From Alphaproteobacteria bacterium (GTDB lineage: Bacteria; Pseudomonadota; Alphaproteobacteria; TMED109): a stretch of 52,082 nt of DNA. The position numbers and the translations under genes are program-made. Shown here one piece after another: positions 42,395 through 51,473 of the stretch. The stretch's first letter is position 1; every line of letters starts with the position of its first letter. The stretch is taken from positions 1-52,082 of the forward strand of contig JAJDZX010000014.1 of assembly GCA_022824395.1 (NCBI GenBank). Direction: 5' to 3'. Under the pieces are notes generated by a model. That model searched no databases, was not told the origin of the DNA, and saw nothing but the letters and a program-made list of their open reading frames with translations.

Positions 42395-42802
42395 CTACAC
42401 GCGCCCGCCCACCGTGACTGTCAGCGGGTGGTCCGCCAGCAGGCGGTCCGCCGTCAGCAGTTGGAGTCCCTCTTCCTGTGCCTGTACGAGCAGCAGTTCG
42501 TCAAATGGATCCCGGTGGCCCAAAGGGATGTCGAGTGCCCGCGCCGCATGCCGCATGGTCATCGGAACGAATACTACGTCCTGATCTTCCAGAACGGAGA
42601 GGACCGCACCTGGATCAAAGGGGCTCTTGCGCGCCCCCGACCGATGACGGGCGTTGTGCTTCAGGCGCATCTCCCAAATTGACACAGCACTGACGTGTAG
42701 TCGAACTTCCGAACCTCCCAGGAACCTACGCTCGGCATTCAGGAGCTATCCCGGAGCCATCATGAGACCGTAGAGGTGGGATGTGTCAAGCAAGACCTTC
42801 AA
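42395..42802 (-). pseudogene. VapC-type PIN toxin interrupted by in-frame TAG, TTG start
   Basis: TTG 42802, eight bases after the antitoxin stop, opens KVLLDTSHLYGLMMAPG, then TAG (42748-42746). The frame continues unbroken for 116 codons: LHVSAVSIWEMRLKHN, later LGHRDPFDELLLVQAQEEGL and LLTADRLL. These are the four conserved PIN regions with their acidic residues, and the total of 135 residues is the VapC length. The stop falls after residue 18, so no PIN domain can be made unless the stop is read through or a later GTG (42685) is used. Confidence 0.8.
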
Positions 42803-42809
42803 TGGTCAG

Positions 42810-43070
42810 TTACTCACCGTCCAGGCTGAGCACCTGCCGACTGTAGGCCGGATCGTCGAATTCCGGCGGCCACTGCTCTCGATCCGGCTTCAAACCCAGG
42901 CGGCGGCGCGCCGCATCGAGCCTGTCGAAATCGATGCCGCCCTGGCGTTTGCAACGCACCAGTTCCACCGCAGGGCGGCCATGCCGGGTAATGATGACGC
43001 GCTCGCCATTACGGGCGGCTGCGACCAGCTCTGAAAGGCGGGCCTTCGCTTCGCGCAATGCGATTTCCAT
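42810..43070 (-). CDS. Phd/YefM-type antitoxin
   Basis: ATG 43070, with AGGAAGGG upstream, gives 86 residues. The N-terminal [19 protein letters not shown] and GERVIITRHGRPAVELV are the typical Phd/YefM DNA-binding fold. The C-terminal half (DFDRLDAARRRLGLK) is the toxin-binding extension. It precedes the interrupted VapC gene by eight bases. The antitoxin itself appears intact. Confidence 0.85.
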   Translation of the reverse strand: MEIALREAKARLSELVAAARNGERVIITRHGRPAVELVRCKRQGGIDFDRLDAARRRLGLKPDREQWPPEFDDPAYSRQVLSLDGE

Positions 43071-43363
43071 TCGGGTTGCCCTTCCTATTTTGACCCACCG
43101 AACAGTACTGTGGCGACACTCGGCTCCGGCCATAAGTGTACGTTGTAACCACAGCATCCACTGTCTGCATCGGGGATGCGGGTGGACCGCTCTCCGGCGC
43201 GGGTCCACGCAGCCAGTCTGACGTTGCGTCCACCAAGTCGGCCTTTGACGCCAGGCACGTCCAGATCGGCAGGCGAGCCCATTGCGCCAGCGAGGTCCGA
43301 AGACGATGCGCGGGTCTTCGCGCCCGAACGCCGTACTAGTCCGGCCGAACCGCTACCGACGGA

Positions 43364-43564
43364 TCATCCGCTTTTCTCCTCCGCGAGGAGCCCGCGGGCT
43401 ACCTCTCGTGCCTGTTCCACGGCCTCCAAAAGGCCCGCGACAACGAATCCGGTACGCCGTTCCCTGGCGATGTTCAGCAGTTCTCCGATCAGTTTGGCGG
43501 CGCTGTCGTCCTGGTAGTTGGTATCCAAGAAGCAGCCGGAAGGCAGCCAGCGTGGACGCTTCAC
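43364..43564 (-). CDS. Small open frame of unknown function
   Basis: GTG 43564 starts three bases after the DehI-type gene stop and gives 66 residues: LPSGCFLDTNYQDDSAAKLI, GELLNIARERRTGFVVAGLL and EAVEQAREVARGLLAEE. The repeated helices with Ala, Leu and Glu look like real protein, and a fragment of it is duplicated at 42237-42287. No family is recognised; an antitoxin-like small helical protein is conceivable. The ribosome-binding site is poor. Confidence 0.4.
   Translation of the reverse strand: MKRPRWLPSGCFLDTNYQDDSAAKLIGELLNIARERRTGFVVAGLLEAVEQAREVARGLLAEEKSG
43467..43517 (-). repeat. 51-bp duplicated segment, copy 2
   Basis: Matches 42237-42287 at 48 of 51 positions. It lies within the 66-codon open frame. 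The Phd and VapC genes lie between the two copies, suggesting insertion of that pair or a local duplication. Confidence 0.75.
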
Positions 43565-43567
43565 CGT

Positions 43568-44479
43568 CTAGTTGACCATTTGCGCCCGGAAGAAAGCCAC
43601 ATTCGTGGCGAGGCCCGGCAGCAGCCACTGGAACAGCCGGACGACCTCGCGAACCTCCTCGGCCGTCGCGTCATCGTCGGCTGCGGCCTGCAGCACTTCG
43701 GGCCTCAGCCCGCCGGGATTGGGCAGCGCGAGCGCAGTTTCGACGAGCGCCTGGTGGACCCCGTCGACGATTCCTGCGTAGCCGGGGGTCGCCAAGTGCG
43801 CCTGCAGATCACCCCAGGCCAGGGCGAAGTAGCTTGGCCAGCGTGAGAGTGCGCGGTAGTCCGTATTGACGAACGGCAGCCCGAGCGTCGACTTGACGTC
43901 GTCGAAGACGGCCCGGGTGTCCCGATCGGCATGGTGCGGCTCCATCAGGACGAACGGGACCTCGGTGTCCGTTCCATGGCGCCCTGCGAACGGCGTCGTG
44001 CTCCGGTCATTGGAAAGTGCACGGCCTTCGAGCAGCAGTCGGGCCTGGGTCGCCATGAGCGCGTACGGGAAATTGCCGTGCGAGAAGATTTCGATCATCT
44101 CTGCGATCTGCGCGATCTCACGCGGGGCATAACCGAGCAAGGTCAGGCGGGTTCCGATGGCCGGTGGCTCGAGGGGCCGCACGGCATCTTCGGTGAGGGC
44201 CCGGAGGCGCCGGCACGCCGAGATGAACTGTTCGGACAGGCAGAGCGGCCGCACGCCCTGCCATAGGGATTCGTAGAACCTTGGGTAGTGCGCGAAGGCC
44301 ATGGCGACGACGCCCATCCAGGGAACCTGAAGGACTGCCTTCGTGTCGTCGTAGATGGCCTTGCGCGCGCCCGTAGCCAGGTACTCCGGCAGCGGGTGAA
44401 TCTCCGGGATAGCCGCCGGCCTCGCCCGAGGCAGCTCAGTTGCGTTTCCGGCAATTGCCAGGTCATTGTCCTTCGTCAT
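43568..44479 (-). CDS. DehI-type (group I) 2-haloacid dehalogenase family protein
   Basis: ATG 44479 behind CGGAGCGGG gives 303 residues, the family length. Two similar halves are visible: AIYDDTKAVLQVPWMGVVAM with AHYPRFYESLWQGVRPL, and AVFDDVKSTLGLPFVNTDYR with SRWPSYFALAWGDLQ. This internal repeat is the hallmark of DehI enzymes, which remove halogen from D- and L-2-haloacids by direct hydrolysis. Some relatives are annotated without proven activity. No haloacid permease is adjacent. Confidence 0.85.
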   Translation of the reverse strand: MTKDNDLAIAGNATELPRARPAAIPEIHPLPEYLATGARKAIYDDTKAVLQVPWMGVVAMAFAHYPRFYESLWQGVRPLCLSEQFISACRRLRALTEDAVRPLEPPAIGTRLTLLGYAPREIAQIAEMIEIFSHGNFPYALMATQARLLLEGRALSNDRSTTPFAGRHGTDTEVPFVLMEPHHADRDTRAVFDDVKSTLGLPFVNTDYRALSRWPSYFALAWGDLQAHLATPGYAGIVDGVHQALVETALALPNPGGLRPEVLQAAADDDATAEEVREVVRLFQWLLPGLATNVAFFRAQMVN

Positions 44480-45020
<541 letters not shown>

Positions 45021-45266
45021 GATCGGCGGCCGGGCTATGACGTTTGATGACTGGGTCGTCGCCGAGGCGAAGGGTGTCGTTCGTCCGCTTCCGTCAATGC
45101 CGGATAAGAACTCCCAAGTAGCTGAACACGACCGGAACATGACGTCCCTCGAATTTCCTGCCTCCCGATCATCACCGGTCGACCTCTACGGCGAGACGTC
45201 GCCTCAGGCCCCGCGTCCCCCCTCGATCCGGCTTCCGCTCATCATTGGCCGGGGCGTGGATAGCCG
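45021..45266. other. Space where the partner toxin would be expected
   Basis: A frame from 45007 ([16 protein letters not shown]) runs through but shows no toxin motif and overlaps the next gene in antisense. No PIN acidic residues or RelE features are found. I regard it as non-coding. Confidence 0.4.
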
Positions 45267-46520
45267 TCACCTGCCGTCGCCAGCGCTGCCCGCGCCGACG
45301 TAGTCCGCCAGATGGTCGGTGAGATCGTGGGCGTCATCCTCGATCCCGTGGATAAAGCTTGACTTGCGGCGACGCAGGACGTTCAGGCCGATCCGGTAGA
45401 GCCCGGGCGAGCCCGTGACTACACCGCCGTCGTGCAGCAGCCTGCCCTTGTGATCAAAGACGGGGAGATTGACCCAGGAGTGATCGGCCTCGTAACCCGT
45501 CGCCCAGATGATGGTTCGAATTCCGCGGCGCGCGAGATCGAGTGCCAGTGGCGGCGATTCCTCCACCCGCGTCGGCGCGAAGCGTTGCGGCTGCTCGAAC
45601 TCCGCGTCGCGTCCGGTTTCGGTAACCCACTCGTCAATGGTGTCGAGCAATCGTCCCTGTTTCAGATCGGCAAGCGTGCACATGTTGCGGAGCGAGCCTC
45701 CGAACTGCGCCATGCCATCCGAAAATCCGGCGAGCGGGCCGACCAGTCGCACGCCGCGGTCGGTCAACGCGTTGAGGTCGAGCGTGATCCGCTCCGGCGT
45801 GCCGACAAGCTGGGGGGAGGGGAGGCGGCGGGCGCGCACGATGTCGTCGATTTCGTCGTAGCGCTCGTCGTGGAGCCCGATGCGGTCCAGCCACCACAGG
45901 ATGTCCTTGCCTCGATAGGTGCGCGGTAGCCGCACGTGCTCAGCCACCGCGAGGGTCACCGGGCGGCCGGAGCGATGGACTTCGTCGGCGATCTGCACGC
46001 CGGATGCCGACGCGCCCACCACCAGCACGCCGCCGTCGGGGAGGGTGTCGGGACGCACGTAGTCCATCGGTGTCACGGCCTCGACGGCAGGGGGCTGCGC
46101 CGCCGCGGCCGCCGGGAGCCTGGGCATGTTGCAGGCGCCGGAGGCGATGATCACGGTCGCGCACTGCCAGACCCCCCGGTCGGTGGCGACTTCGTAACCT
46201 TCACCGCAACGCGTCAGGGATTCGACCGTCGTGGCGGTTTCAAGCGGCGTGGCGACAAGCCGGGCGTAACGCTCGATGAACGCCACGACCTCGGCCATGG
46301 CCATGAAGCCGTCGGGATCGTCACCGTCGTAGGCGAGGCCGGGCACCCGGGTCTGCCAATTGGGCGTCAGCAGGCGAAGCGACTGCCATCGCTCCGTCCG
46401 CCAGCTGTGCGCCACCTCGCCACGCTCGATCACCACATGGTCGATTTCACGTGCAGCGAGGCAGTGACTCGCGGCGAGGCCGGCATGTCCGGCCCCGACC
46501 ACGACAGTGGTTGTCTGCAT
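45267..46520 (-). CDS. Flavin-containing monooxygenase-like oxidoreductase (CzcO type)
   Basis: ATG 46520 gives 417 residues. The FAD site is VVVGAGHAGLAASHCLAAR near residue 6 and ends in VIERG. The NADPH site is VLVVGASASGVQIADEVHRS in the middle. IWATGYEADHSW near the C-terminus is the usual ATG-type motif. Enzymes of this group oxygenate ketones, amines or sulfur compounds. The gene follows osmC by eight bases, so the two are co-transcribed and may act in the same oxidative or thiol-stress response. Confidence 0.9.
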   Translation of the reverse strand: MQTTTVVVGAGHAGLAASHCLAAREIDHVVIERGEVAHSWRTERWQSLRLLTPNWQTRVPGLAYDGDDPDGFMAMAEVVAFIERYARLVATPLETATTVESLTRCGEGYEVATDRGVWQCATVIIASGACNMPRLPAAAAAQPPAVEAVTPMDYVRPDTLPDGGVLVVGASASGVQIADEVHRSGRPVTLAVAEHVRLPRTYRGKDILWWLDRIGLHDERYDEIDDIVRARRLPSPQLVGTPERITLDLNALTDRGVRLVGPLAGFSDGMAQFGGSLRNMCTLADLKQGRLLDTIDEWVTETGRDAEFEQPQRFAPTRVEESPPLALDLARRGIRTIIWATGYEADHSWVNLPVFDHKGRLLHDGGVVTGSPGLYRIGLNVLRRRKSSFIHGIEDDAHDLTDHLADYVGAGSAGDGR

Positions 46521-46528
46521 GGTGCAGG

Positions 46529-47092
46529 TCAGTTCACCTCGACCGTGACGTTGGTCGGGTTGGTCAGGATGTCGAAGACCGCTGAGCGCTTCTGCGATTG
46601 GGCAACGAGCGCCTTGATCTCGTCGTCAGTCGCGTCGGCATCGATGTCGTACGCAACCCGGACATTGCTGAAGCCGTTGCGCACATCCGGGTCGGCACCC
46701 AGGATGCCGGCGATGTCCATGTCGCCCTCGACCGTCGCCTTGACGGAGCGGAGCTGGATCTCGCGCACCTGTGCGACCGCGGCCACGCCGGCGGTGAGGC
46801 AACTCGCGAGCCCGACCAGGACGATCTCCACCGGCGTCGCGGCGTTGTCCTCGGCCGCGAATACGAGTGGGTGGTCGGATTCGAACTTGAAGGTCGACGT
46901 GTGGTCATGCTCGCCGCCGAGGCCGAAATAGCCCTCGACCGACGAGGCGCTGTGGGTTCCGTGGAGCCACTGGTTGGTGACGCGCCACTTGAACTGGCCG
47001 GCTTCCGGCGTTTCGCCGAGAGCACTTCGGGCGCCGAGCAGGTGCTCGACATTGACGCCGTTGAGGCCGGGGCTGGTGCTGGTATCGGACAT
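46529..47092 (-). CDS. OsmC family protein
   Basis: ATG 47092 gives 187 residues; an upstream ATG at 47107 would add five. The OsmC fold is indicated by TPVEIVLVGLASCLTAGVAA, with a Cys on the central helix, and SAVFDILTNPTNVTVEV at the end. The second Cys of the usual OsmC/Ohr pair appears to be replaced (SAVFD where Ohr has a Cys), so peroxidase activity is uncertain. It forms an operon with the flavin oxidoreductase. Confidence 0.85.
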   Translation of the reverse strand: MSDTSTSPGLNGVNVEHLLGARSALGETPEAGQFKWRVTNQWLHGTHSASSVEGYFGLGGEHDHTSTFKFESDHPLVFAAEDNAATPVEIVLVGLASCLTAGVAAVAQVREIQLRSVKATVEGDMDIAGILGADPDVRNGFSNVRVAYDIDADATDDEIKALVAQSQKRSAVFDILTNPTNVTVEVN

Positions 47093-47592
47093 TGAAATTA
47101 TCCTCATGCGCGGGGTGGCCGGGCGGCGACGCCGTCGCTCTCGCTGGCGGTACCGGACGCCTGGAAGACCGCGGGTCTTCCGGGCGCCATACCCGATGGC
47201 ATCGGCTACCAGCGGTAGCCTAGGTACAGGTGAAGCGGAACGCGGTCCCGGACGGGACGATTAACAAGTCGCGGGGACTCTTCATCTCGCAGCGCTCCTC
47301 TTCTCTCCCACGCGCTCAGCGAGCGCCGAGAAGCGGAGTGCCGCTTTCGGCTGACTCATCGATCAGGCATTGGCACCGCTCAAGGCGGTTGCCGCGGCTT
47401 CGAAGGGCCTGTCCCTCCACCGCTCTGGATGAGCGCGTCCTGTACAGACTGAAACACAATCCGACGCTGCCGTCAAAGGGGCTGCGGCCCGGGCGGGATG
47501 TTCGGCGCTATCCGTCGGGCGGAAAGCGCTCCTGCGCGAGCCCTGAACGTCCGGGGAGGTTCGGGGCCCGAGCAGTCCCGGGACGCTGCCGG
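47093..47592. other. 500-base region without recognised gene
   Basis: Long open frames on both strands overlap the PanB-like gene in other phases and show only Arg/Pro/Ala-rich shadow sequence. No tRNA, terminal repeat or strong hairpin is seen. It contains the osmC promoter and the end of the PanB-like unit. Confidence 0.45.
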
Positions 47593-48498
47593 CTAGTCCT
47601 TGCTGGTCTCCACCGATTGCACGAACGCACCGACGAGTCCGTCCGGGGCGCTGATGATGTGCTCCGGGCCGGGGAAGCCGCCGTCCCTGACGTCTGTGAC
47701 GAATTCCTGGAATCCGGCCACCCGCTCCGCCTGCATCTCCTCCTTCATCTTGTAGAGGCGGCGGTACTGCTTCGAGTGCCGCGGGTAGGGCGGGGGATTG
47801 TTGCCGAGGACGTCTTCTGCGAACAGGAACTGGATGTCGCCGCCGCTGCCCGCGCCGATCGACGACGTGAGCAGGGTGGTGCGCTTGCTGATCTCGACGA
47901 GTAGTTCGGCGGGAATGACCTCGACCTCGACTGCGTAGGCGCCGGCCTTCTCGAGGGCCTTGATCCCCTGGTAGACCCACACCGCTTCGTCGAGGGTCTT
48001 GCCGACCGCGCGGAGCCCTCCCGTCCAGGTGCTCTTCCGCGGGACCAGGCCAGCGTGCCCCTGGATCGGGATGCCGGCATCGGCTGCCGCGGCCACGAAG
48101 CCGGGACTCCATTGGCACATGATCGCATCGGCCCCGATCGCCATCGCCTCGTAGCCGAGGCGCACCGCCTCCGTCTTGCTGGCAGCTGCCACCAGGGGGA
48201 CCGAGAAAGCCATGAACGTGTTGGGGGCGGCCCGCCGGATCGCCGCCGCAAGATCGGGCTGCCGGGGATCGAAACGGACCTTCATGGTGTCGATCCCGGC
48301 CTGCTCGGCGGCTGCCGCTTCCTCCGGGGAGAACGGGAGGGTCTCCACGAGCACACGCTTGCCCTTCTGGTCGCGGAGGTCCTTGACGGTGTAGTTGCGT
48401 GTTCCGTACGCGCCGCCGAGGGTCATGATCCGCTTCAGTCCGCGCTCTGCCGCATCTCTTGGCGGAATGCCTCCGTCCCCGGTTGCGTGGCTTGCCAT
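47593..48498 (-). CDS. PanB-like (ketopantoate hydroxymethyltransferase superfamily) enzyme
   Basis: ATG 48498 behind AAGGGAG gives 301 residues. The TIM barrel shows GADAIMCQWSPGF, PIQGHAGLVPRKSTWTGGLR, VGKTLDEA, AVEVEVIPAELL and SSIGAGSGGDIQFLFAEDVLG. These correspond to the PanB cofactor and metal regions (GHLGL, EVVP, GIGAG), but with several differences from housekeeping PanB. It may use another aldehyde and 2-oxo acid. It stands alone, divergent from the EamA gene. Confidence 0.8.
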   Translation of the reverse strand: MASHATGDGGIPPRDAAERGLKRIMTLGGAYGTRNYTVKDLRDQKGKRVLVETLPFSPEEAAAAEQAGIDTMKVRFDPRQPDLAAAIRRAAPNTFMAFSVPLVAAASKTEAVRLGYEAMAIGADAIMCQWSPGFVAAAADAGIPIQGHAGLVPRKSTWTGGLRAVGKTLDEAVWVYQGIKALEKAGAYAVEVEVIPAELLVEISKRTTLLTSSIGAGSGGDIQFLFAEDVLGNNPPPYPRHSKQYRRLYKMKEEMQAERVAGFQEFVTDVRDGGFPGPEHIISAPDGLVGAFVQSVETSKD

Positions 48499-48796
48499 GG
48501 CTTCACTCCCTTGTGAGTCGTGTGGCGCCGACAGTACCAAGTTGCCACAGCCCCTTCATCCGCAACCTGCAGGATGGGCCTTGTCCGGCCCAGCGTCCGC
48601 CGATGTCGCTGATGTCGAATAGGCAGGTGGGCCTGGCTCCGCAATCCGGACTGCACCGCAGATGCCGCCATTTCGCCTGCCCGGAGGGCCAGAAAGAGCG
48701 ATTGGTGAACACTTGTCTCTTCAAGGCATTACAATCAATTCGTACGACGCCGTTCAACGTGGTAGCAATCTTCACCGCACGAGAGGGCCGATCGCG

Positions 48797-49282
48797 ATGT
48801 ACTTGTCTCTGGTCATCCTGCTGGGCGTCACCGCGCTCTACGCGGGGTACAACCTGCTCGTCAAGGTCTCGAGCGGATACGTTCCCGCCGCCGCGACCAC
48901 GCCGATTCTCGCCACGATGTCCCTCCAGGCGGCAGCGCTGGCGGTGTCGGTCGCATTCGCCGCGGGGCTCGCGCTCCAGGGCGGCCACGTGCTCGCGGTC
49001 TCCCGGGCCGCCGTCGTCTGGGCAGTGGCGGCGGGCCTCTGCATCGGTGCGGCGGAAGTCGGCTACTTCTACCTCTTCCGGGGCGTGGGCGGCGGCGAGC
49101 CGATGGCGGCGAACGTGGCGATACCGGTCATCGTGAGCGGAGCGATCGTCCTGACCGTGATCGTGTCCTGGCTGCTGTTCCGCGAGCCCTTCACCTGGAC
49201 CAGGCTGCTGGGCGCAGCGCTGGTCGCCTGCGGTGTCGTGGTCCTGTTCGCGGATTCCGCGAGAGCCGCACCCGGCCCGTAG
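48797..49282 (+). CDS. Single-domain EamA/DMT-type transporter
   Basis: ATG 48797 gives 161 residues with five hydrophobic segments (about 2-20, 35-60, 70-88, 100-125 and 135-152). GAALVACGVVVLF near the end is the EamA pattern. A normal DMT exporter has two such domains in one chain, so this half-size protein would act as a dimer. Substrate is unknown. Starts further upstream are possible but lack a good site. Confidence 0.78.
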   Translation: MYLSLVILLGVTALYAGYNLLVKVSSGYVPAAATTPILATMSLQAAALAVSVAFAAGLALQGGHVLAVSRAAVVWAVAAGLCIGAAEVGYFYLFRGVGGGEPMAANVAIPVIVSGAIVLTVIVSWLLFREPFTWTRLLGAALVACGVVVLFADSARAAPGP

Positions 49283-49452
49283 CCGCTGCGGTTCGCTGGC
49301 AAAGGACACAGGAGGAACGAACGGACGAGCGTCGGGCCTTGCGGGCCAGTGCCGGTCCGGTCAAACGGAGGAGTCCGCGACAGTCGCCCACAGCGCGCCA
49401 GCCGCTGCATCCGAACGTGAGCCGGCCCGGGTCCCTCCAACCAGAGACACGT

Positions 49453-50340
49453 CTATGCCGCCGGCGGGAGCGTGCAGATGGCGTCGTAGGGATGGCGCGT
49501 GGTGATCAGTCCGTTGTAGGCGAAGATGTCGAGGGTCGCTTCGTAAGCCGCGCGGGTGATCTCGATGTGCGGGGTCCAGCAGCCGAGCGCCTGATAGGTG
49601 CGGATGCACCGTGCGAGCACCGTTTCGTCGATGGCCGGGAAATAGGGCTTCTCCGCGGCGGCAATCTCCTCGGCGGGCGCGGAATGAATGTAGCTGCGCG
49701 TCCTGCGGTAGGCGCGGATGAACGCCGCCGCCATGTCCGTCTCCAGCCATGCCGGCAAGGCCGCGAGGCTCGAGAAGCCGCACGGCCCGATGACGGGCCC
49801 GACCTGGGCGACCACGTGTCCAATGCCATCTGCCTCAAGCTGCTGGGGGAAGGGGCCCTGCTGCTGCACGTACGTCCCCTGGCCCTCCCGGAACGCGGCG
49901 TCGACGGCGGCGGCACCGCCGGGGTGGATCGCGTTGATGCGGGAATAGTCGATGCCGGCCCGGTGGCATGCGTACTTGAACATCGCGAGCGGCTGGCCGC
50001 CGCCGAACAGGACTACGTCGGCCCCTTCGAGCTTCCGCCACGAGAACTCGGGATCCGGCTCGCGCGCGGTGAGGAAGAAACCGTCCATCTCGTTGACCTG
50101 GGCGAAGTGGGTGACGGTCGGCGCCTTGCCGCGTTCGAGCGGGCCGAAGCCCTGGCTGAGGGCCGACTGCACCACATGGGCAGAGCCGTCCTCGACGGCT
50201 GAGATTGCGCTCACTCCCGGAGTGGCGACCGACCATTCGGGATTAAGTCCTTCCTCGCGAAGGAAACCGCCGGCCATCGTCGCGATGAGCGGTGAATAGA
50301 AGGCTGAGAACAGCGTGAACTGGATGTTGATGCGGGTCAT
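49453..50340 (-). CDS. NMT1/SsuA-like ABC substrate-binding protein without signal peptide
   Basis: ATG 50340 gives 295 residues. It starts directly with the mature fold (TRINIQFTLFSAFYSPLIAT) and has AGGFLREEGL, FAQVNEMDGFFL and YACHRAGIDY, typical of the NMT1/SsuA domain for small organic ligands. No signal peptide or lipobox is visible, so it may be cytosolic, a ligand-binding or enzyme-like relative. No ABC permease or ATPase is adjacent. Confidence 0.8.
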   Translation of the reverse strand: MTRINIQFTLFSAFYSPLIATMAGGFLREEGLNPEWSVATPGVSAISAVEDGSAHVVQSALSQGFGPLERGKAPTVTHFAQVNEMDGFFLTAREPDPEFSWRKLEGADVVLFGGGQPLAMFKYACHRAGIDYSRINAIHPGGAAAVDAAFREGQGTYVQQQGPFPQQLEADGIGHVVAQVGPVIGPCGFSSLAALPAWLETDMAAAFIRAYRRTRSYIHSAPAEEIAAAEKPYFPAIDETVLARCIRTYQALGCWTPHIEITRAAYEATLDIFAYNGLITTRHPYDAICTLPPAA

Positions 50341-50537
50341 GCAGAGGACTTCCGGGGATCGCGGTGGTCTCGGTCGGTGGAGAATGGGCGCCGGGCTGCC
50401 GGAGCGGTGCCGCGCCCGCGGATCATACCGGTTGCATCCCGCGCCCTAGGCCATTCGAAGCGGGTGCGGCAAGGTGAACCGGGGAGCCGCCCGGCCTGAA
50501 ATTCCGGAATGACGGGGAGCCGGCGGACCGGCGGAGG

Positions 50538-51341
50538 TCAGAGCCAGCCCCGGTCCCGGAGGTCGGCGACGAAGGAACGGCTCACCGGGACCTCGCTTCC
50601 GTTCACTAGGTGGAGCACGATCCGCCCGTTCCGGCGTCCGATCCGGTCGAGGGCCGCGCGCGCCACCCAGTGAGAGCGATGCACCTGTGCCCCGTCCAGG
50701 TCCTCGACTTCTTGTAGCGCGTCCCGGAACCGGATCAGGAGGAGGTCGCTGCCCCGGTCGGTATGGACCTCCAGGTAGTGGTCCTGCATATGCAGGTGGA
50801 GCAGGTTTTGACCGAGCCAGGTCGGGATGCGCTTCAGGAAGGCGTTGCCAGGTGCGCCATCACCCGGTGCCCGAAGCGACCGGCCATCCTGCTTTGCCTG
50901 CCGGGGCGGTCGGGCGAGTGGCCAGGTCACGAGGAAGGTCACCACGAGGTGGATCCCGACCACCTGCGAGTACAGGGGCGCGAGTCCGGCCGGGCCCGTG
51001 TACCGGAAGTCCATGAATGTCGCGACCAGCAGCCATATCACGGCGGTGCCGGGTAGCGCTGCCACCGCACTGCCCGCGGCAGCCACTGCTGCCCACGCGA
51101 ACGGTCCCCGTCGCTCGTACGCCAATACGGCGCCGAAACCGATCACCAGTCCGAAGATCCAGTTCCCGGCCATCGCGACCGACCAGAACGCGGCCCGCTC
51201 CGGCAACGCGAGGCGTCCCCAGGTATCGAAGGGGCCGAGGTAGGTAAGGACCGCGACCGCGGCCACGAGTCCGAGCGCCTGGTATTCGAACGGACGCCGC
51301 GCCTGCACTTCACGAAACGCGAATTGCACTGCGTGTTGCAT
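50538..51341 (-). CDS. Membrane-anchored LytTR DNA-binding regulator
   Basis: ATG 51341 (MQHAVQFAFREV) gives 267 residues; an upstream GTG/ATG frame adds 34 more. Four hydrophobic segments occupy about residues 20-150. A LytTR domain fills the last 90 residues (HLHMQDHYLEVHTDRGSDLL, VHRSHWVARAALDRI and GSEVPVSRSFVADLRDRG). LytTR proteins bind imperfect direct repeats and regulate transcription; here DNA binding is coupled to the membrane. Repeats overlap its own start region. It is divergent from the DUF2141 gene, a possible target. Confidence 0.88.
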   Translation of the reverse strand: MQHAVQFAFREVQARRPFEYQALGLVAAVAVLTYLGPFDTWGRLALPERAAFWSVAMAGNWIFGLVIGFGAVLAYERRGPFAWAAVAAAGSAVAALPGTAVIWLLVATFMDFRYTGPAGLAPLYSQVVGIHLVVTFLVTWPLARPPRQAKQDGRSLRAPGDGAPGNAFLKRIPTWLGQNLLHLHMQDHYLEVHTDRGSDLLLIRFRDALQEVEDLDGAQVHRSHWVARAALDRIGRRNGRIVLHLVNGSEVPVSRSFVADLRDRGWL

Positions 51342-51368
51342 TCGCGAAAAAGCAGGTCGGTTCACGAA
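51309..51368. promoter_or_regulatory. Three TTCRCGAA sites around the LytTR gene start
   Basis: TTCACGAA (51309-51316), TTCGCGAA (51341-51348, a perfect palindrome) and TTCACGAA (51361-51368) lie within 60 bases at the start of the LytTR gene. They may be operator sites for autoregulation or for the divergent DUF2141 gene. Binding is not demonstrated. Confidence 0.4.
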
Positions 51369-51473
51369 TTTTCGCTTGTCAGCGCCAACGGTGCCCGGGA
51401 CGATTTTCGATGCGGCACGCGTCGGATGCGAATGCCGTCGCATTGATCATCACACGTTTGGGGAGGACACACC

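Noticed and set aside
47363..48118. 251-codon leftward frame overlapping the PanB-like gene
   Set aside because: Out of phase with the clear PanB-like protein and without similarity; a shadow.
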